This document shows, in pieces, positions 51,094 to 59,911 of a stretch of 64,000 bases of DNA. The stretch covers positions 19,072-83,071 of the forward strand of contig NZ_SMYZ01000039.1 in NCBI RefSeq assembly GCF_004919685.1. Reading direction: 5' to 3'. Position numbers and translations under genes: made by a program. This DNA is from Mesorhizobium norvegicum (GTDB taxonomy: Bacteria; Pseudomonadota; Alphaproteobacteria; Rhizobiales; Rhizobiaceae). A model generated the notes under the pieces. That model was given only the letters and a program-made list of their open reading frames with translations, was not told the origin of the DNA and ran no database searches. Within the stretch, counting starts at the first letter, position 1. The number at the start of each line of letters is the position of its first letter.

Positions 51094-52353
51094 TTGAACA
51101 CGCAGCAGGCACTTTCTGGAATTAACCCGTTTGACGATCCTCTGGACCGCATTCTCGCTGAAATTGCTCTAAGCATTCAGCTCCCGCCCTCGCTTCACGA
51201 CAAGGCCAAGGGCCGGTACCAGGCGGTCAGGAATCATCTGGAAGCAACCGTAGCGTTCCACGATCAGATCGAGCATTTCTACCCGCAGGGTTCGATGGCG
51301 ATCGACGCTACGATTTCCAACCGTGGTACCGACGACGAATTCGATCTCGACATCGTTTCCCAACTGGGTGGCCGTTTTCGCACCATGGAGCCGCTGGAAA
51401 TTCTGCGTGCCCTTGAAGCTGCATTGGCCGACTATCCAGTTCAACGCGTGAGGAGGCAGACACGCTGCGTCACGCTCTACTATGCCGACAAAATGCATTT
51501 GGACATCACCCCCGCGCTGCGGGAATACGGGACGCGTGAGCGTGAGAGCTTCATCACCCACGCCAAAGGCCCCGCGCGCTCCAGCGACGATCGCCTTGTG
51601 GATATGAATGCCTATGGGTTTGCGGGGTGGTATGATGAAAGAACTCCGCTCGAAGCCCGTATGGCAAGCGAATTCAATCGGCGCTGGCGCGACATGTATA
51701 GCCGCACCGCAAAGGCCGATGCAGAGGTGGATGACGTCCCTGATCAGACGCACTTCATCGTCAAGAACACTGCGACCCTGGCCCTTCAGCTCATCAAACG
51801 CCTCCGGAACATTCAATACGCCGGATACTCCGGGCGCGTTCCTCCGTCGGTGATGCTGTCATTTTACGCCGGTCAGGCTGCGCAGCCCAATTCTTCGCTT
51901 TCGGCAATGATGATCCGGATTGCGAATTGGATCATCGCCGATATCGAGAATGCTTCACTCTACGGACGTAAGCTGCATGTCGCCAATCCCGTCTGCGCCG
52001 ATGACGTGTTTACGGACCGTTGGCCAGAGTCGGTGGCCCAGCAGGATGAATTCGCCCGTCATCTGCGGGCGCTTGTTCGTAGCCTGGAGCAAATGCGCCG
52101 CGGAGAAATGTTCCCCGACGACATGATGGACTGGCTGCGCGGTAATTTCGGCGACCGGGTGGTAACCCGGGCTGCGGACAATATTGCAGGCCAGGTTGGT
52201 TCGGCAATTCAGAAATCGCAGCAGCTCTATTCGAACAAGGGCGGCATCCTCTTCCCGACGCCGGGCATCATTGCCGGACTCGCAGCCGCGCCGCTCGCAA
52301 GTCCAGCCGTGGCAGCGGCGCGGCCGCATACGTTCTTCGGCAAGAAGATCTGA
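51094..52353 (+). CDS. CBASS CD-NTase (cyclic oligonucleotide synthase)
   Basis: A 419-residue cGAS/DncV-like nucleotidyltransferase. Catalytic layout: 'FYPQGSMAI' (GS at residues 66-67), 'DDEFDLDIV' (D84, D86) and third Asp in 'MHLDITPA' (D137), consistent with an active enzyme. A helical C-terminal domain follows ('FIVKNTATLALQLIKRLRNI', 'PPSVMLSFYAGQ'). On phage infection it would make a cyclic di- or oligonucleotide that activates the phospholipase encoded two genes on. The start is TTG with GGAGAAG upstream. Its stop overlaps the E2-like start (TGATG). Confidence 0.88.
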   Translation: MNTQQALSGINPFDDPLDRILAEIALSIQLPPSLHDKAKGRYQAVRNHLEATVAFHDQIEHFYPQGSMAIDATISNRGTDDEFDLDIVSQLGGRFRTMEPLEILRALEAALADYPVQRVRRQTRCVTLYYADKMHLDITPALREYGTRERESFITHAKGPARSSDDRLVDMNAYGFAGWYDERTPLEARMASEFNRRWRDMYSRTAKADAEVDDVPDQTHFIVKNTATLALQLIKRLRNIQYAGYSGRVPPSVMLSFYAGQAAQPNSSLSAMMIRIANWIIADIENASLYGRKLHVANPVCADDVFTDRWPESVAQQDEFARHLRALVRSLEQMRRGEMFPDDMMDWLRGNFGDRVVTRAADNIAGQVGSAIQKSQQLYSNKGGILFPTPGIIAGLAAAPLASPAVAAARPHTFFGKKI

Positions 52354-52808
52354 TGGCTGCCTATCTGCTATCCGTCGGTGAACAGGTTGCGGCCATGAAG
52401 GCGACATGGCCGCAGCTACTCGCACGGAATATAGACCGGCGTACCCAGTCGGTTCGTTGGATAGGAGATGTGCGGCCGCAACACTCCCGTTACATGCTCG
52501 AAATTCGTTATCGGGTCGGTATGGCGCCACAAGTGAGGATACTCGAACCGGTTCTCGTACGGCTCCCTGACAACGTGGAAGGCCAACTTCCTCATGTCTA
52601 TCCGCCCTCTGACGACCCGACGCTTTGTCTATTCGACCCCGAGAACAATGAGTGGAACGCGTCCATGCGGATTGCGGAAACGACAGTGCCCTGGGCGCTG
52701 GATTGGCTAGCCTGTTACGAGCTCTGGCTGATGACAGGCAAATGGACAGGTGGGGGCCGGCACGCCGGACACCCACGCATCCCTTCAATAGAGGATAGGA
52801 TCCAATGA
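52353..52808 (+). CDS. CBASS E2-like protein (type II-short)
   Basis: A 151-residue E2-like fold protein. Conserved 'LPHVYPPSDDPTLCLFDP' with candidate catalytic Cys92, then 'NEWNASMRIAETTVPWALDW', 'LACYELWLMTGKWTGGGRH' near the C-terminus, typical of E2-only (type II-short) CBASS. No E1 or JAB partner is present. In related systems the E2-like protein conjugates the CD-NTase to a target and primes it. Tightly coupled: one-base overlap with the CD-NTase gene and 4-bp overlap with the phospholipase gene. Confidence 0.85.
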   Translation: MAAYLLSVGEQVAAMKATWPQLLARNIDRRTQSVRWIGDVRPQHSRYMLEIRYRVGMAPQVRILEPVLVRLPDNVEGQLPHVYPPSDDPTLCLFDPENNEWNASMRIAETTVPWALDWLACYELWLMTGKWTGGGRHAGHPRIPSIEDRIQ

Positions 52809-53845
52809 ATTATTCGCCGCCACGCCGATCGGACGGGACGATACAACACACCCGCATCAAGCTGCCTTGGCCGAAAGATCGGCTGTTCCGCATCCTCTCG
52901 ATCGACGGGGGTGGTATTCGCGGCGTCTTCCCGGCTGCCTATCTGGCGGAAATGGAGAAGCGGTTTCTCGGCGGAGCGTCGATTGCCGATCATTTCGATA
53001 TGATCGCGGGCACCTCCACAGGCGGGATTATCGCACTGGCATTGGCACACGGAATGACGGCGCAGCAGGCGTTGAACATCTATGTCGAACGGGGCGAACG
53101 GATCTTTCCTATCAGCACCGGTGTCAGGAAGTTGGCCAAGCTCGCGCGTTGGATCTTCAAACCCAAGCATGATCAATCGGTTCTGAAGGATGAGCTTCTC
53201 AAGATTTTTGGCGACAAGGTTCTGGATGCCTCGACAAAGCGGCTCGTGATACCGAGCTTCGAAGGCCTACATGGCGAGCCATTCCTGTACAAGACGCCAC
53301 ATCATCCCGACCATCAGAAGGATCGGCACAAGAAGTTCGCCCATGTCGCCCTGCACACGACGGCTGCCCCGTCTTATTATCCCGCTGTCGATGACGACGG
53401 CTACATCATGATCGACGGGGGGATCTGGGCAAACAACCCGGTGATGAACGCCGTGGTCGATGCTTTGGCCTGCTACGATGTTCCACGCGAGAGCATTCGG
53501 GTGCTCAGCATCGGCACCGGCGAGTCGACTTTCGCGGTCGACGAGAAGGCTCGCTCAGGTGGGGCGAAGGAGTGGGCCTTCATGAGGTCTTTCAACGCTG
53601 CGGCCCGTGCTCAGTCCAAAAACGCCCTTGGCCAAGCTTACCTCCTTATCGGAAAGAACAACGTCGTTCGTATTGACCCGCCTGAAACGGATACCCCGAT
53701 TGAGCTCGACGACACTCGCCGGTCCCTTCGAGAGCTTCCGTTGACCGCGCGCAGTCTTGTCGAAGGATCCGGCCACCACGTAGAGGGCCTGTTTCTGAGA
53801 GATAAGACGGACACCTTCATTCCGTGCCCGGCGCCGGTCGCGTAG
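52805..53845 (+). CDS. capV: CBASS effector, patatin-like phospholipase (CapV)
   Basis: A 346-residue patatin-family phospholipase. Oxyanion-hole motif 'SIDGGGIRGVFPAAYL' at residues 32-47, nucleophile S71 in GTSTG, and catalytic D204 in 'IMIDGGIWANNPV'. CapV enzymes are allosterically switched on by cyclic dinucleotides (cGAMP in the Vibrio system) and degrade the inner membrane, killing the infected cell. Third gene of the CBASS operon, overlapping the E2-like gene by 4 bp. The actual nucleotide signal is unknown. Confidence 0.9.
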   Translation: MNYSPPRRSDGTIQHTRIKLPWPKDRLFRILSIDGGGIRGVFPAAYLAEMEKRFLGGASIADHFDMIAGTSTGGIIALALAHGMTAQQALNIYVERGERIFPISTGVRKLAKLARWIFKPKHDQSVLKDELLKIFGDKVLDASTKRLVIPSFEGLHGEPFLYKTPHHPDHQKDRHKKFAHVALHTTAAPSYYPAVDDDGYIMIDGGIWANNPVMNAVVDALACYDVPRESIRVLSIGTGESTFAVDEKARSGGAKEWAFMRSFNAAARAQSKNALGQAYLLIGKNNVVRIDPPETDTPIELDDTRRSLRELPLTARSLVEGSGHHVEGLFLRDKTDTFIPCPAPVA

Positions 53846-54426
53846 GCGTTGCCCGATCCCTTCAGAGAAATTCATACCATCAAAAGCTCCGAGCTTGGCA
53901 GCTCTGACGAACAGAAATTGCGCAGCAAGTCAGTTGCTGGTGGCTCGCGCGAATGCGACACATAGCGGCCGCGAGCTGTAAGGCCCGGAAATTCGGCATG
54001 CGCCAAGTATGCCATCGGTCACTGCGAAGCGAAATGCGCTGATCTCATTCGTCGTGCCCCTCAGTCGATGCCTATCGAATCGTCTCGCAGCAGGTCCATT
54101 AAACCTCGCTGAGCATACGGTGCCATCAAGGAGCCCTCCGATCCCAGCCGATAGCTTCGGTCCGAACTCTGAGGAAGAGGCGTGTCTCGGAATCAAGGCG
54201 TCTCGGCGAGCAATCGGCCCAATAACTGCAGTCCTTCGCACCAAAGCTTTCGTGGGGCCTGCATTTATTGCGGTCCCCGATTGCAAAACACGTCAGTTTC
54301 CCGTAGCTATTGCACACACACCGTGCGGGGGACCGCAGCTTGTAGCGAAAGCTGTCAATCCCCCCAGATGTAGTCCTCGGCCACGACAACAGATACGCAA
54401 GCGGTTTTTTTTAGGCGCAGTTATCG
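53846..54426. other. Gap between CBASS and dpd operons
   Basis: A 580-bp spacer with lower coding character than its flanks. Open frames on both strands (for example 54009 onward on + and 54286 backward on -) show no recognisable domain. It should hold the CBASS terminator and the promoter of the dpd operon; no clear motif was identified. Confidence 0.45.
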
Positions 54427-55392
54427 ATGAATCCGACAGCAGTTGCGCGATCTCTCGAACACTCGATCCCCAAGCCGATTGCGGCTGTGATCACTATTTG
54501 CACCCGTCGAAAAATGGCGCAGGTGCCCCTCGCGGCGACGGCAGTTTCTTTGCCTGTGGGTTCACAAGAGGTGATTCAAGCCGCCTGGAACACGACGCTG
54601 CGGGCACTGCCAGTCGCGGCTTCCGCCGGCGCTGTCTACGCTGGTCGAGGGTTTGGACTCGCGACCCAGGCCGCAACGATGGCCGAGGCCAAACTTTACG
54701 TCCTTTCTGCCGGGTTGGGCCTGGTGGATACGAACCGGCAGATCCCACTCTATGGGCTCACTGTCTCTGGGGGGCACGCTGAATCCGTCGCAGCCAAGGT
54801 ATCAAATGAGTTCGATGCCGCCGCCTGGTTTTCCAGCCTTATGTCAGGTTCTTATTCGGATCAATGGATAGATGTATTCGGCCAAGGTTCTGAGCGAGTG
54901 CTCATCGCGCTTACCCGTCCGTATGCCGAGATGGTAGGTAAGAGCTTGAGTGAACTCGGACCTCAAACATTGGCGCGGCTGCGCATCTTCGGCGCATCTC
55001 TTGCATCGGCATTGCCAGCCACACTCCACCCATCGGTTGCTCCTTACGACAGTCGTTTGGACGCTATCTTCCCGGGTACCCGGACCGACTTTTCTCAACG
55101 GGCCCTGCTCCATTTTGTTCGTTTGGTGGCGACCGAACGCGACGCATGCGACCGAGACGCCGATTACGCAGCCGTCGAGGCTGCCATCGGAGGAGTGGCG
55201 GCACCCAACCGCCCACGCCGCCCACGCCGCAATGACTTGGAGATTGTTCAGCTAATTCTGGCGCGTCTTCAGACGGAATCAGGCATTGCGAAAATCCTCC
55301 GCGCACTTCGCGATGAAGAGGGTGTTGCATGCGAGCAAGCGCGGTTTAGCCGTCTTTACCGCCTCGCCATCGAGCAAAGGGAAGTCGCATGA
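54427..55392 (+). CDS. DpdC candidate (YaaA/DUF6884-like)
   Basis: A 321-residue protein. The N-terminal half resembles the YaaA/DUF6884-type fold: strand 'IAAVITICTRRK', then 'GAVYAGRGFGLATQAATMAE', 'AKLYVLSAGLGLVDTNRQIP' and 'YGLTVSGG'. The first gene of an operon with two dpdB-like genes and dpdA, overlapping the next by 4 bp. In Salmonella Montevideo, DpdC converts preQ0 already in DNA to the amido form (dADG). I recall DpdC as a YaaA/DUF328-like protein, which this fits; the identification rests on that recollection and on context. ATG 54427 is the only start that keeps the first strand. Confidence 0.6.
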   Translation: MNPTAVARSLEHSIPKPIAAVITICTRRKMAQVPLAATAVSLPVGSQEVIQAAWNTTLRALPVAASAGAVYAGRGFGLATQAATMAEAKLYVLSAGLGLVDTNRQIPLYGLTVSGGHAESVAAKVSNEFDAAAWFSSLMSGSYSDQWIDVFGQGSERVLIALTRPYAEMVGKSLSELGPQTLARLRIFGASLASALPATLHPSVAPYDSRLDAIFPGTRTDFSQRALLHFVRLVATERDACDRDADYAAVEAAIGGVAAPNRPRRPRRNDLEIVQLILARLQTESGIAKILRALRDEEGVACEQARFSRLYRLAIEQREVA

Positions 55393-56528
55393 CGCGTCCC
55401 CGAAAGGCCAAGGAGGCAATGCTCGCTGTTCGTGCCGTCCGCACCGAACAGGCCGACAAAGCGGTCTATGCTTTCTTTGTTGCTGGTGCCGACCTCCTCA
55501 AGTTTGCTGAGATTAGCCGCGTTCACCGGGACGGCGAAGGGTCTTTGCAGGGATTTCAGCGCAAAGGCATTAAGAGCCACGTCCAGGCGATCACAGAGTT
55601 TCTTGATCAGGGGCCAGTGCTCTTCCCGAACGCCATTATTCTCGCGCTCTCGCCGCACGCGCGTTTCACCCAGGCTAGGGGAGAAAAACCCAGCGGCGAC
55701 GTAAGATCCTGCGAGGCGGGAACATTGCGCATCCCGCTTCCAAGCGACGGCCCAAAGGCGGCTTGGATTGTCGATGGCCAACAGCGTTCGATTGCCCTAT
55801 CTCAGGCTCGGAACAAGAGCTTTCCTGTTCCCGTCGTCGCCTTTGTGTCGGAGGAGTTATCCGTCCATCGCGAACAGTTCATCTTGGTCAACAAGGCAAA
55901 ACCGCTCGACCCGCGGCTGATCAACGAATTGCTTCCAGAGGTAGAGACCGCTTTTCCGAGGGATTTATCGTCTCGGAAAATCCCGAGCGAACTCGTCAAT
56001 CTCCTCCACACTTCATCTGATTCTCCATTCCAAGGCTTTATCAAACGGGTCTCCGAAGATTCCACGACCGCCGTTGTCACTGACTCGGCATTGATTAAGG
56101 CGATACGTAACAGCATCAATAGCGCTCTTGGCTCGCTCGCTCCGTATAAAGCGACAGCAGAGTGTCCCGCCGATGTCGATGCAATGTACCGCGTACTTGT
56201 GGCCTACTGGACGGCCGTGCGTGACGTCTTTTCTGAGGCGTGGGGTCGCCCACCGACCGAAAGCCGGCTTATGCACTCAGCCGGTATCGAGGCGATGAGT
56301 CTTTTGATGGATCGCATGATGTCGCGCGCTGCTCCTGGTACGGACCTGCTGCTCCACGCGACCGAGTCGCTGTCGCGCATTGCTCCATACTGTCGCTGGA
56401 CAAGCGGCAGGTGGGCGGAGTTGCAGCGCGATTGGAATGAGATTCAGAACGTTGGGCGCGACATCAAGCTCTTGTCGGGCCATTTAGCACGCCTGGACCA
56501 CATGCACGCCTTCGCCAAGGTGGCGTGA
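55389..56528 (+). CDS. DGQQR-domain protein, DpdB-like, first copy
   Basis: A 379-residue member of the DndB/DpdB 'DGQQR' family (ParB/sulfiredoxin-like fold). The signature 'AWIVDGQQRSIALSQA' lies at residues 125-140, preceded by 'GFQRKGIKSHVQAITEFLDQ' and 'LFPNAIILALSPHARF', followed by 'REQFILVNKAKPLDPRLINE'. DpdB assists DpdA in placing preQ0 into DNA; DndB regulates phosphorothioation. It overlaps the DpdC candidate by 4 bp and dpdA by one base. A second family member follows dpdA. Confidence 0.85.
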   Translation: MTRPRKAKEAMLAVRAVRTEQADKAVYAFFVAGADLLKFAEISRVHRDGEGSLQGFQRKGIKSHVQAITEFLDQGPVLFPNAIILALSPHARFTQARGEKPSGDVRSCEAGTLRIPLPSDGPKAAWIVDGQQRSIALSQARNKSFPVPVVAFVSEELSVHREQFILVNKAKPLDPRLINELLPEVETAFPRDLSSRKIPSELVNLLHTSSDSPFQGFIKRVSEDSTTAVVTDSALIKAIRNSINSALGSLAPYKATAECPADVDAMYRVLVAYWTAVRDVFSEAWGRPPTESRLMHSAGIEAMSLLMDRMMSRAAPGTDLLLHATESLSRIAPYCRWTSGRWAELQRDWNEIQNVGRDIKLLSGHLARLDHMHAFAKVA

Positions 56529-57817
56529 TGCGGTTCGTTTTCGCAGACAGCGTCGATACGATCGACCCCGAATATGACTTCGTCGCGGACCGCAACGGCG
56601 CTGGCCGATCAGTTCATCGCGATGACCAGTATCCTCACGAATTCCTCGAACATGCGCCCTATGACGGAATCCTGGTTTCCCGCGGCATCGTCGGCGACGC
56701 GCGGCAGCCAGGAAAATATTCGGAAGCACAGTTGATGCGCTTTCGTCGCGAGGGCGCCCGACGTTTCCTGCGCTATCCGCTCGATCGGTTTCCAGGAAGC
56801 TTGATGATGGGCGACTGCGGCGCCTTCACCTATCGGAATCTACCGGAGCCACCGTATAGCGCCGACGACACAGCGGAATTCTATGCCGATGGCGGCTTCA
56901 CGCATGGTTGTTCGCCCGATCACCTTATCTTTGACTTTGACGACCTGGGTTTGAAGCGGACCATGGACGACGTGCCGGAGGATGTGCGTCGTCGCTACGA
57001 AATCACCCTTCAGAATGCAACCGAGTTCTACAAATCCGCCGCAGGCCTAGGCCCAGACTTCACCCCAATGGGCGTAATACAGGGATGGTCGGCTGAGAGT
57101 ATGGCGCAGGCCGCCTCCAGCCTGGCCAGCATGGGATACGACTACTTAGCCATCGGCGGCACCGTGCCGTTGAGCATCGACCAGATCCGCCGGATCCTAC
57201 AAGCACTGCGTGACACTCTCCCCGATCAGGTTCGACTGCATCTTCTTGGATTCGGGAAAATCGAGGAACTGGCTGTGCTGGAACAGTACCGCGTGACCAG
57301 TTTCGATACGACGTCACCGCTCTTGCGCGCTTTCAAGGATGCCCGAAAGAATTACTGGGTGAGGACGCCCGATGGCGACCTCTCTTACTACACCGCAATT
57401 CGCATTCCGCAGGCCACTCAGAACAACAAACTCAAGCATAAGGCTCTTGAAGGCAGCCTCAACCAGGAAGATGCGAGGCGTCTTGAAGACGCCGCGCTTC
57501 GGGGCGTGCGTGCTTACGCTGACGGAGGCGCGACCCTGGACCAAAGCCTTGATGCCGTGATGGAGTATTGGGCCGCCCTGAACTGGCACGATGAGGCGTC
57601 GCCAAGCCGACGTGCCGACGCCGCAACCCGACAGCGCAAGGTCTACGCCCACACCCTTGGCGATCGTCCCTGGGAGCGATGTGGCTGCCGAGTTTGTCGG
57701 GAGAGCGGCGTGGAGGCTGTGATCTTTCGTACCTCAAATCGCAACAAGCGACGCGGCATCCATAACCTCCACGTCTTTCACACCCATCTAAGCGAATTCC
57801 GACAGGAGAGCCTATGA
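56528..57817 (+). CDS. dpdA: DpdA, TGT-like DNA deazaguanine transglycosylase
   Basis: A 429-residue relative of bacterial tRNA-guanine transglycosylase. Aspartate site 'MMGDCGAFTYR' (general-acid-type region), 'TPMGVIQGWSAESMAQAASS', 'GYDYLAIGGTVPLS' (the G-G binding region) and 'VTSFDTTSPL' with the probable nucleophilic Asp. A zinc motif C-x-C-x2-C with a distal His lies in 'WERCGCRVCRESG' and 'GIHNLHVF'. In dpd systems it swaps guanine in DNA for preQ0. ATG 56528 overlaps the previous stop; GTG 56525 is also possible. Confidence 0.88.
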   Translation: MRFVFADSVDTIDPEYDFVADRNGAGRSVHRDDQYPHEFLEHAPYDGILVSRGIVGDARQPGKYSEAQLMRFRREGARRFLRYPLDRFPGSLMMGDCGAFTYRNLPEPPYSADDTAEFYADGGFTHGCSPDHLIFDFDDLGLKRTMDDVPEDVRRRYEITLQNATEFYKSAAGLGPDFTPMGVIQGWSAESMAQAASSLASMGYDYLAIGGTVPLSIDQIRRILQALRDTLPDQVRLHLLGFGKIEELAVLEQYRVTSFDTTSPLLRAFKDARKNYWVRTPDGDLSYYTAIRIPQATQNNKLKHKALEGSLNQEDARRLEDAALRGVRAYADGGATLDQSLDAVMEYWAALNWHDEASPSRRADAATRQRKVYAHTLGDRPWERCGCRVCRESGVEAVIFRTSNRNKRRGIHNLHVFHTHLSEFRQESL

Positions 57818-58902
57818 GCAACAACCATATTCTTCGGTTTGACGCGCTCGCGCCGGTTCAGAGCCAAAAACTGGCGGTTTTTACGTTTATTGCGAATGCC
57901 ACTGAAGTGGCACGCATCGCTCGAATCGAGCGGGCGGGGCGCGATGACGGCGGGGCGCTTCAAGGTTTTCAGCGGCCGCAGATCGCGGGCCACATTCGCG
58001 AAATCCGAGATTATCTCGAAAAGCCGAACTCGATTTTACCCAACGCCATCGTGGTCGCGTTCATGGGGCAGGCTCGGCTAGAGCCAGCAGCAAACCCGGA
58101 AAGTCGACTCTGCCAGCTGGTCATCGATACGTCCAACGGCCCGCCGGGTTGGATCGTCGATGGGCAACAGCGCTTTACGGCGCTTTCGGAACTACGAAGC
58201 CGTGACTTTGAAGTGCTCGTGTCGGGCTTTCTCTGCGAGACTGAGGAGGAACTGCAAAAACAGTTCATCCTCGTGAATAACACGCGCCCCCTACCAAAGG
58301 CACTGGTCTACGAACTGCTCCCGAAGGTAGGAGATCTGCCGCACCGCATGTCGAGCCGGTCGCAAGCAGCACTTGCCACGGAGGCTCTTAACTATCGCAG
58401 GGGCTCGTCGCTGAGGGGACTAATCAAGCAGCAAACCAATCCAAAGGGGGTAATCCGGGACACGGTGCTGCAGCGAGTTATTATGAACTCGTTGAGTGAC
58501 GGAGCGCTGCGGCTTTACGCCGGCGAAGACAAACTCTTGCTTGAACACGGCGTCACAATGATGAGCGAGTTCTTTCATGCAGTTCAACACGTCTTTGCAG
58601 AAGACTGGGTTGGCAAGACACCCAAAACCTCCCGGTTGATTCATGGCACAGGAATTGTCGCTCTCGGGTATGTCATGGACTTTCTCAACAGCGTTACAGG
58701 TGCCGCAACGCGTGGCGAATTCGCCAATGGCTTGCGACTGCTGAAGGGAAAGACCGCTTGGAGCGAGGGCGAGTGGGAGTTCGGCGCCGAGCGCCGACGT
58801 TGGAACGGACTCCAGAACGTTCCATCCGATGTCCGCCAATTAACGTTTCACCTAGTCCAGGTCATCAAGCGGCGCCTGGCCGAATCCGCAAGGGCAGCCT
58901 GA
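57814..58902 (+). CDS. DGQQR-domain protein, DpdB-like, second copy
   Basis: A 362-residue paralogue of the gene before dpdA. Signature 'PGWIVDGQQRFTALSELRSR' with DGQQR at residues 116-120, preceded by 'GFQRPQIAGHIREIRDYLEK' and 'ILPNAIVVAFMGQARL', followed by 'QKQFILVNNTRPLPKALVYE'. Overlaps dpdA by 4 bp. The two copies are clearly diverged, so they are not a recent duplication and may form a heteromer with DpdA. Confidence 0.85.
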   Translation: MSNNHILRFDALAPVQSQKLAVFTFIANATEVARIARIERAGRDDGGALQGFQRPQIAGHIREIRDYLEKPNSILPNAIVVAFMGQARLEPAANPESRLCQLVIDTSNGPPGWIVDGQQRFTALSELRSRDFEVLVSGFLCETEEELQKQFILVNNTRPLPKALVYELLPKVGDLPHRMSSRSQAALATEALNYRRGSSLRGLIKQQTNPKGVIRDTVLQRVIMNSLSDGALRLYAGEDKLLLEHGVTMMSEFFHAVQHVFAEDWVGKTPKTSRLIHGTGIVALGYVMDFLNSVTGAATRGEFANGLRLLKGKTAWSEGEWEFGAERRRWNGLQNVPSDVRQLTFHLVQVIKRRLAESARAA

Positions 58903-58907
58903 AAGCC

Positions 58908-59540
58908 ATGAGTTACGCAGTCAAAGAAATGTTCTATTCGCTGCAGGGCGAAGGTCGTCACACTGGGCGGCCGGCCGTTTTCTGCCGTTTTGCGGGTTGT
59001 AACCTATGGAGTGGCCGGGAGCGCGACCGAGCGAAAGCCGCCTGCAATTTTTGTGACACCGATTTTGTTGGCGTCAATGGCATTGGCGGTGGACGGTTCA
59101 ACGATGCGTCTTCTTTGGCAATCGGAATTGAGAATATGTGGGGCGGTGGAGCGTCCAGACGATTCGTCGTTCTCACAGGCGGTGAACCGCTTCTGCAGGT
59201 GGGGGATGAGCTTGTGTCGGCACTCCATGATCGCGGGTTCGAAATTGCCTTAGAGACTAATGGCACGCTGGCGGCCCCCAACAGGATTGATTGGATTACC
59301 GTTAGCCCCAAGGGGGCGACAACCTTGGCGCAAACTTCGGGAAATGAGCTGAAACTGGTGTTTCCGCAAGCCGGTCTAGATCCTGAGGCCTTTGAGAAAC
59401 TCGCGTTTGACCACTTCCTCCTGCAGCCACTCGACGGCCCCCAACTCGAGGCAAATACAGCGGCGGCGATAGCTTATTGCCTGCAACATCCACACTGGCG
59501 TCTGTCTCTGCAGACCCATAAATTCATGGGGATTCGATAA
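58908..59540 (+). CDS. queE: QueE, 7-carboxy-7-deazaguanine synthase
   Basis: A 210-residue radical-SAM enzyme that rearranges 6-carboxytetrahydropterin to 7-carboxy-7-deazaguanine. 'MFYSLQGEGRHTGRPAVFCR' is the standard N-terminus. The iron-sulphur cysteines show spacing C-x14-C-x2-C ('GCNLWSG' ... 'ACNFCDTDF'), the unusual spacing known from Burkholderia QueE rather than C-x3-C-x2-C. 'VVLTGGEPLLQ' and 'ALETNGT' bind SAM and substrate. ATG 58908 is 5 bp after the DpdB-like gene. Confidence 0.92.
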   Translation: MSYAVKEMFYSLQGEGRHTGRPAVFCRFAGCNLWSGRERDRAKAACNFCDTDFVGVNGIGGGRFNDASSLAIGIENMWGGGASRRFVVLTGGEPLLQVGDELVSALHDRGFEIALETNGTLAAPNRIDWITVSPKGATTLAQTSGNELKLVFPQAGLDPEAFEKLAFDHFLLQPLDGPQLEANTAAAIAYCLQHPHWRLSLQTHKFMGIR

Positions 59541-59911
59541 TGTACGAACTCAGCAAGGAGTTTCGGTTCGATGCAGCGCACACACTTCACCGCACCATCG
59601 ACGTCGAGCCGAGCCGTAGGATTCATGGCCATTCCTACCGCGCAGAAGTAGTAGTTCGCGGTCGCCCTGACCCAGAGAGCGGCATGGTCATCGATCTGGG
59701 GCTGCTCGATCAGGCCCTCGAAGAGGCTCGCGACGGTCTCGATCACCGTTTTCTAGATGAGATAAATGATCTTGGACCCGCGACCATGGAAAACCTTTCG
59801 TCGTGGATCTGGCGGAAAGTTGCGCCAATCTGTCCGAACTTATGGCGCGTAACCGTAAGACGCGATAGCGACACCGGGGCTTGTAGTTTCTATGGTACGG
59901 ACGCCCAATGA
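59540..59911 (+). CDS. queD: QueD-like 6-carboxytetrahydropterin synthase, Cys missing
   Basis: A 123-residue PTPS/QueD family enzyme. Zinc ligands 'FDAAHTLH' and '[13 protein letters not shown]' are present, as are '[13 protein letters not shown]', 'LDHRFLDEI' and the late '[13 protein letters not shown]'. The catalytic Cys normally four residues before the HGH (C-x3-HGH) is replaced: the sequence reads '[10 protein letters not shown]', with Ser in that position. Either activity is altered or another residue substitutes. Start overlaps the queE stop by one base. Confidence 0.85.
   Translation: MYELSKEFRFDAAHTLHRTIDVEPSRRIHGHSYRAEVVVRGRPDPESGMVIDLGLLDQALEEARDGLDHRFLDEINDLGPATMENLSSWIWRKVAPICPNLWRVTVRRDSDTGACSFYGTDAQ

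Noticed and set aside
53930-54426. Genes in the CBASS-dpd spacer
   Set aside because: Frames on both strands overlap each other, lack good ribosome sites and show no domain.
54427-58902. Dnd phosphorothioation system instead of Dpd
   Set aside because: The DGQQR proteins could be DndB, but there are no dndC/D/E genes, while a TGT-like DpdA and queE/D/C are in the same operon.
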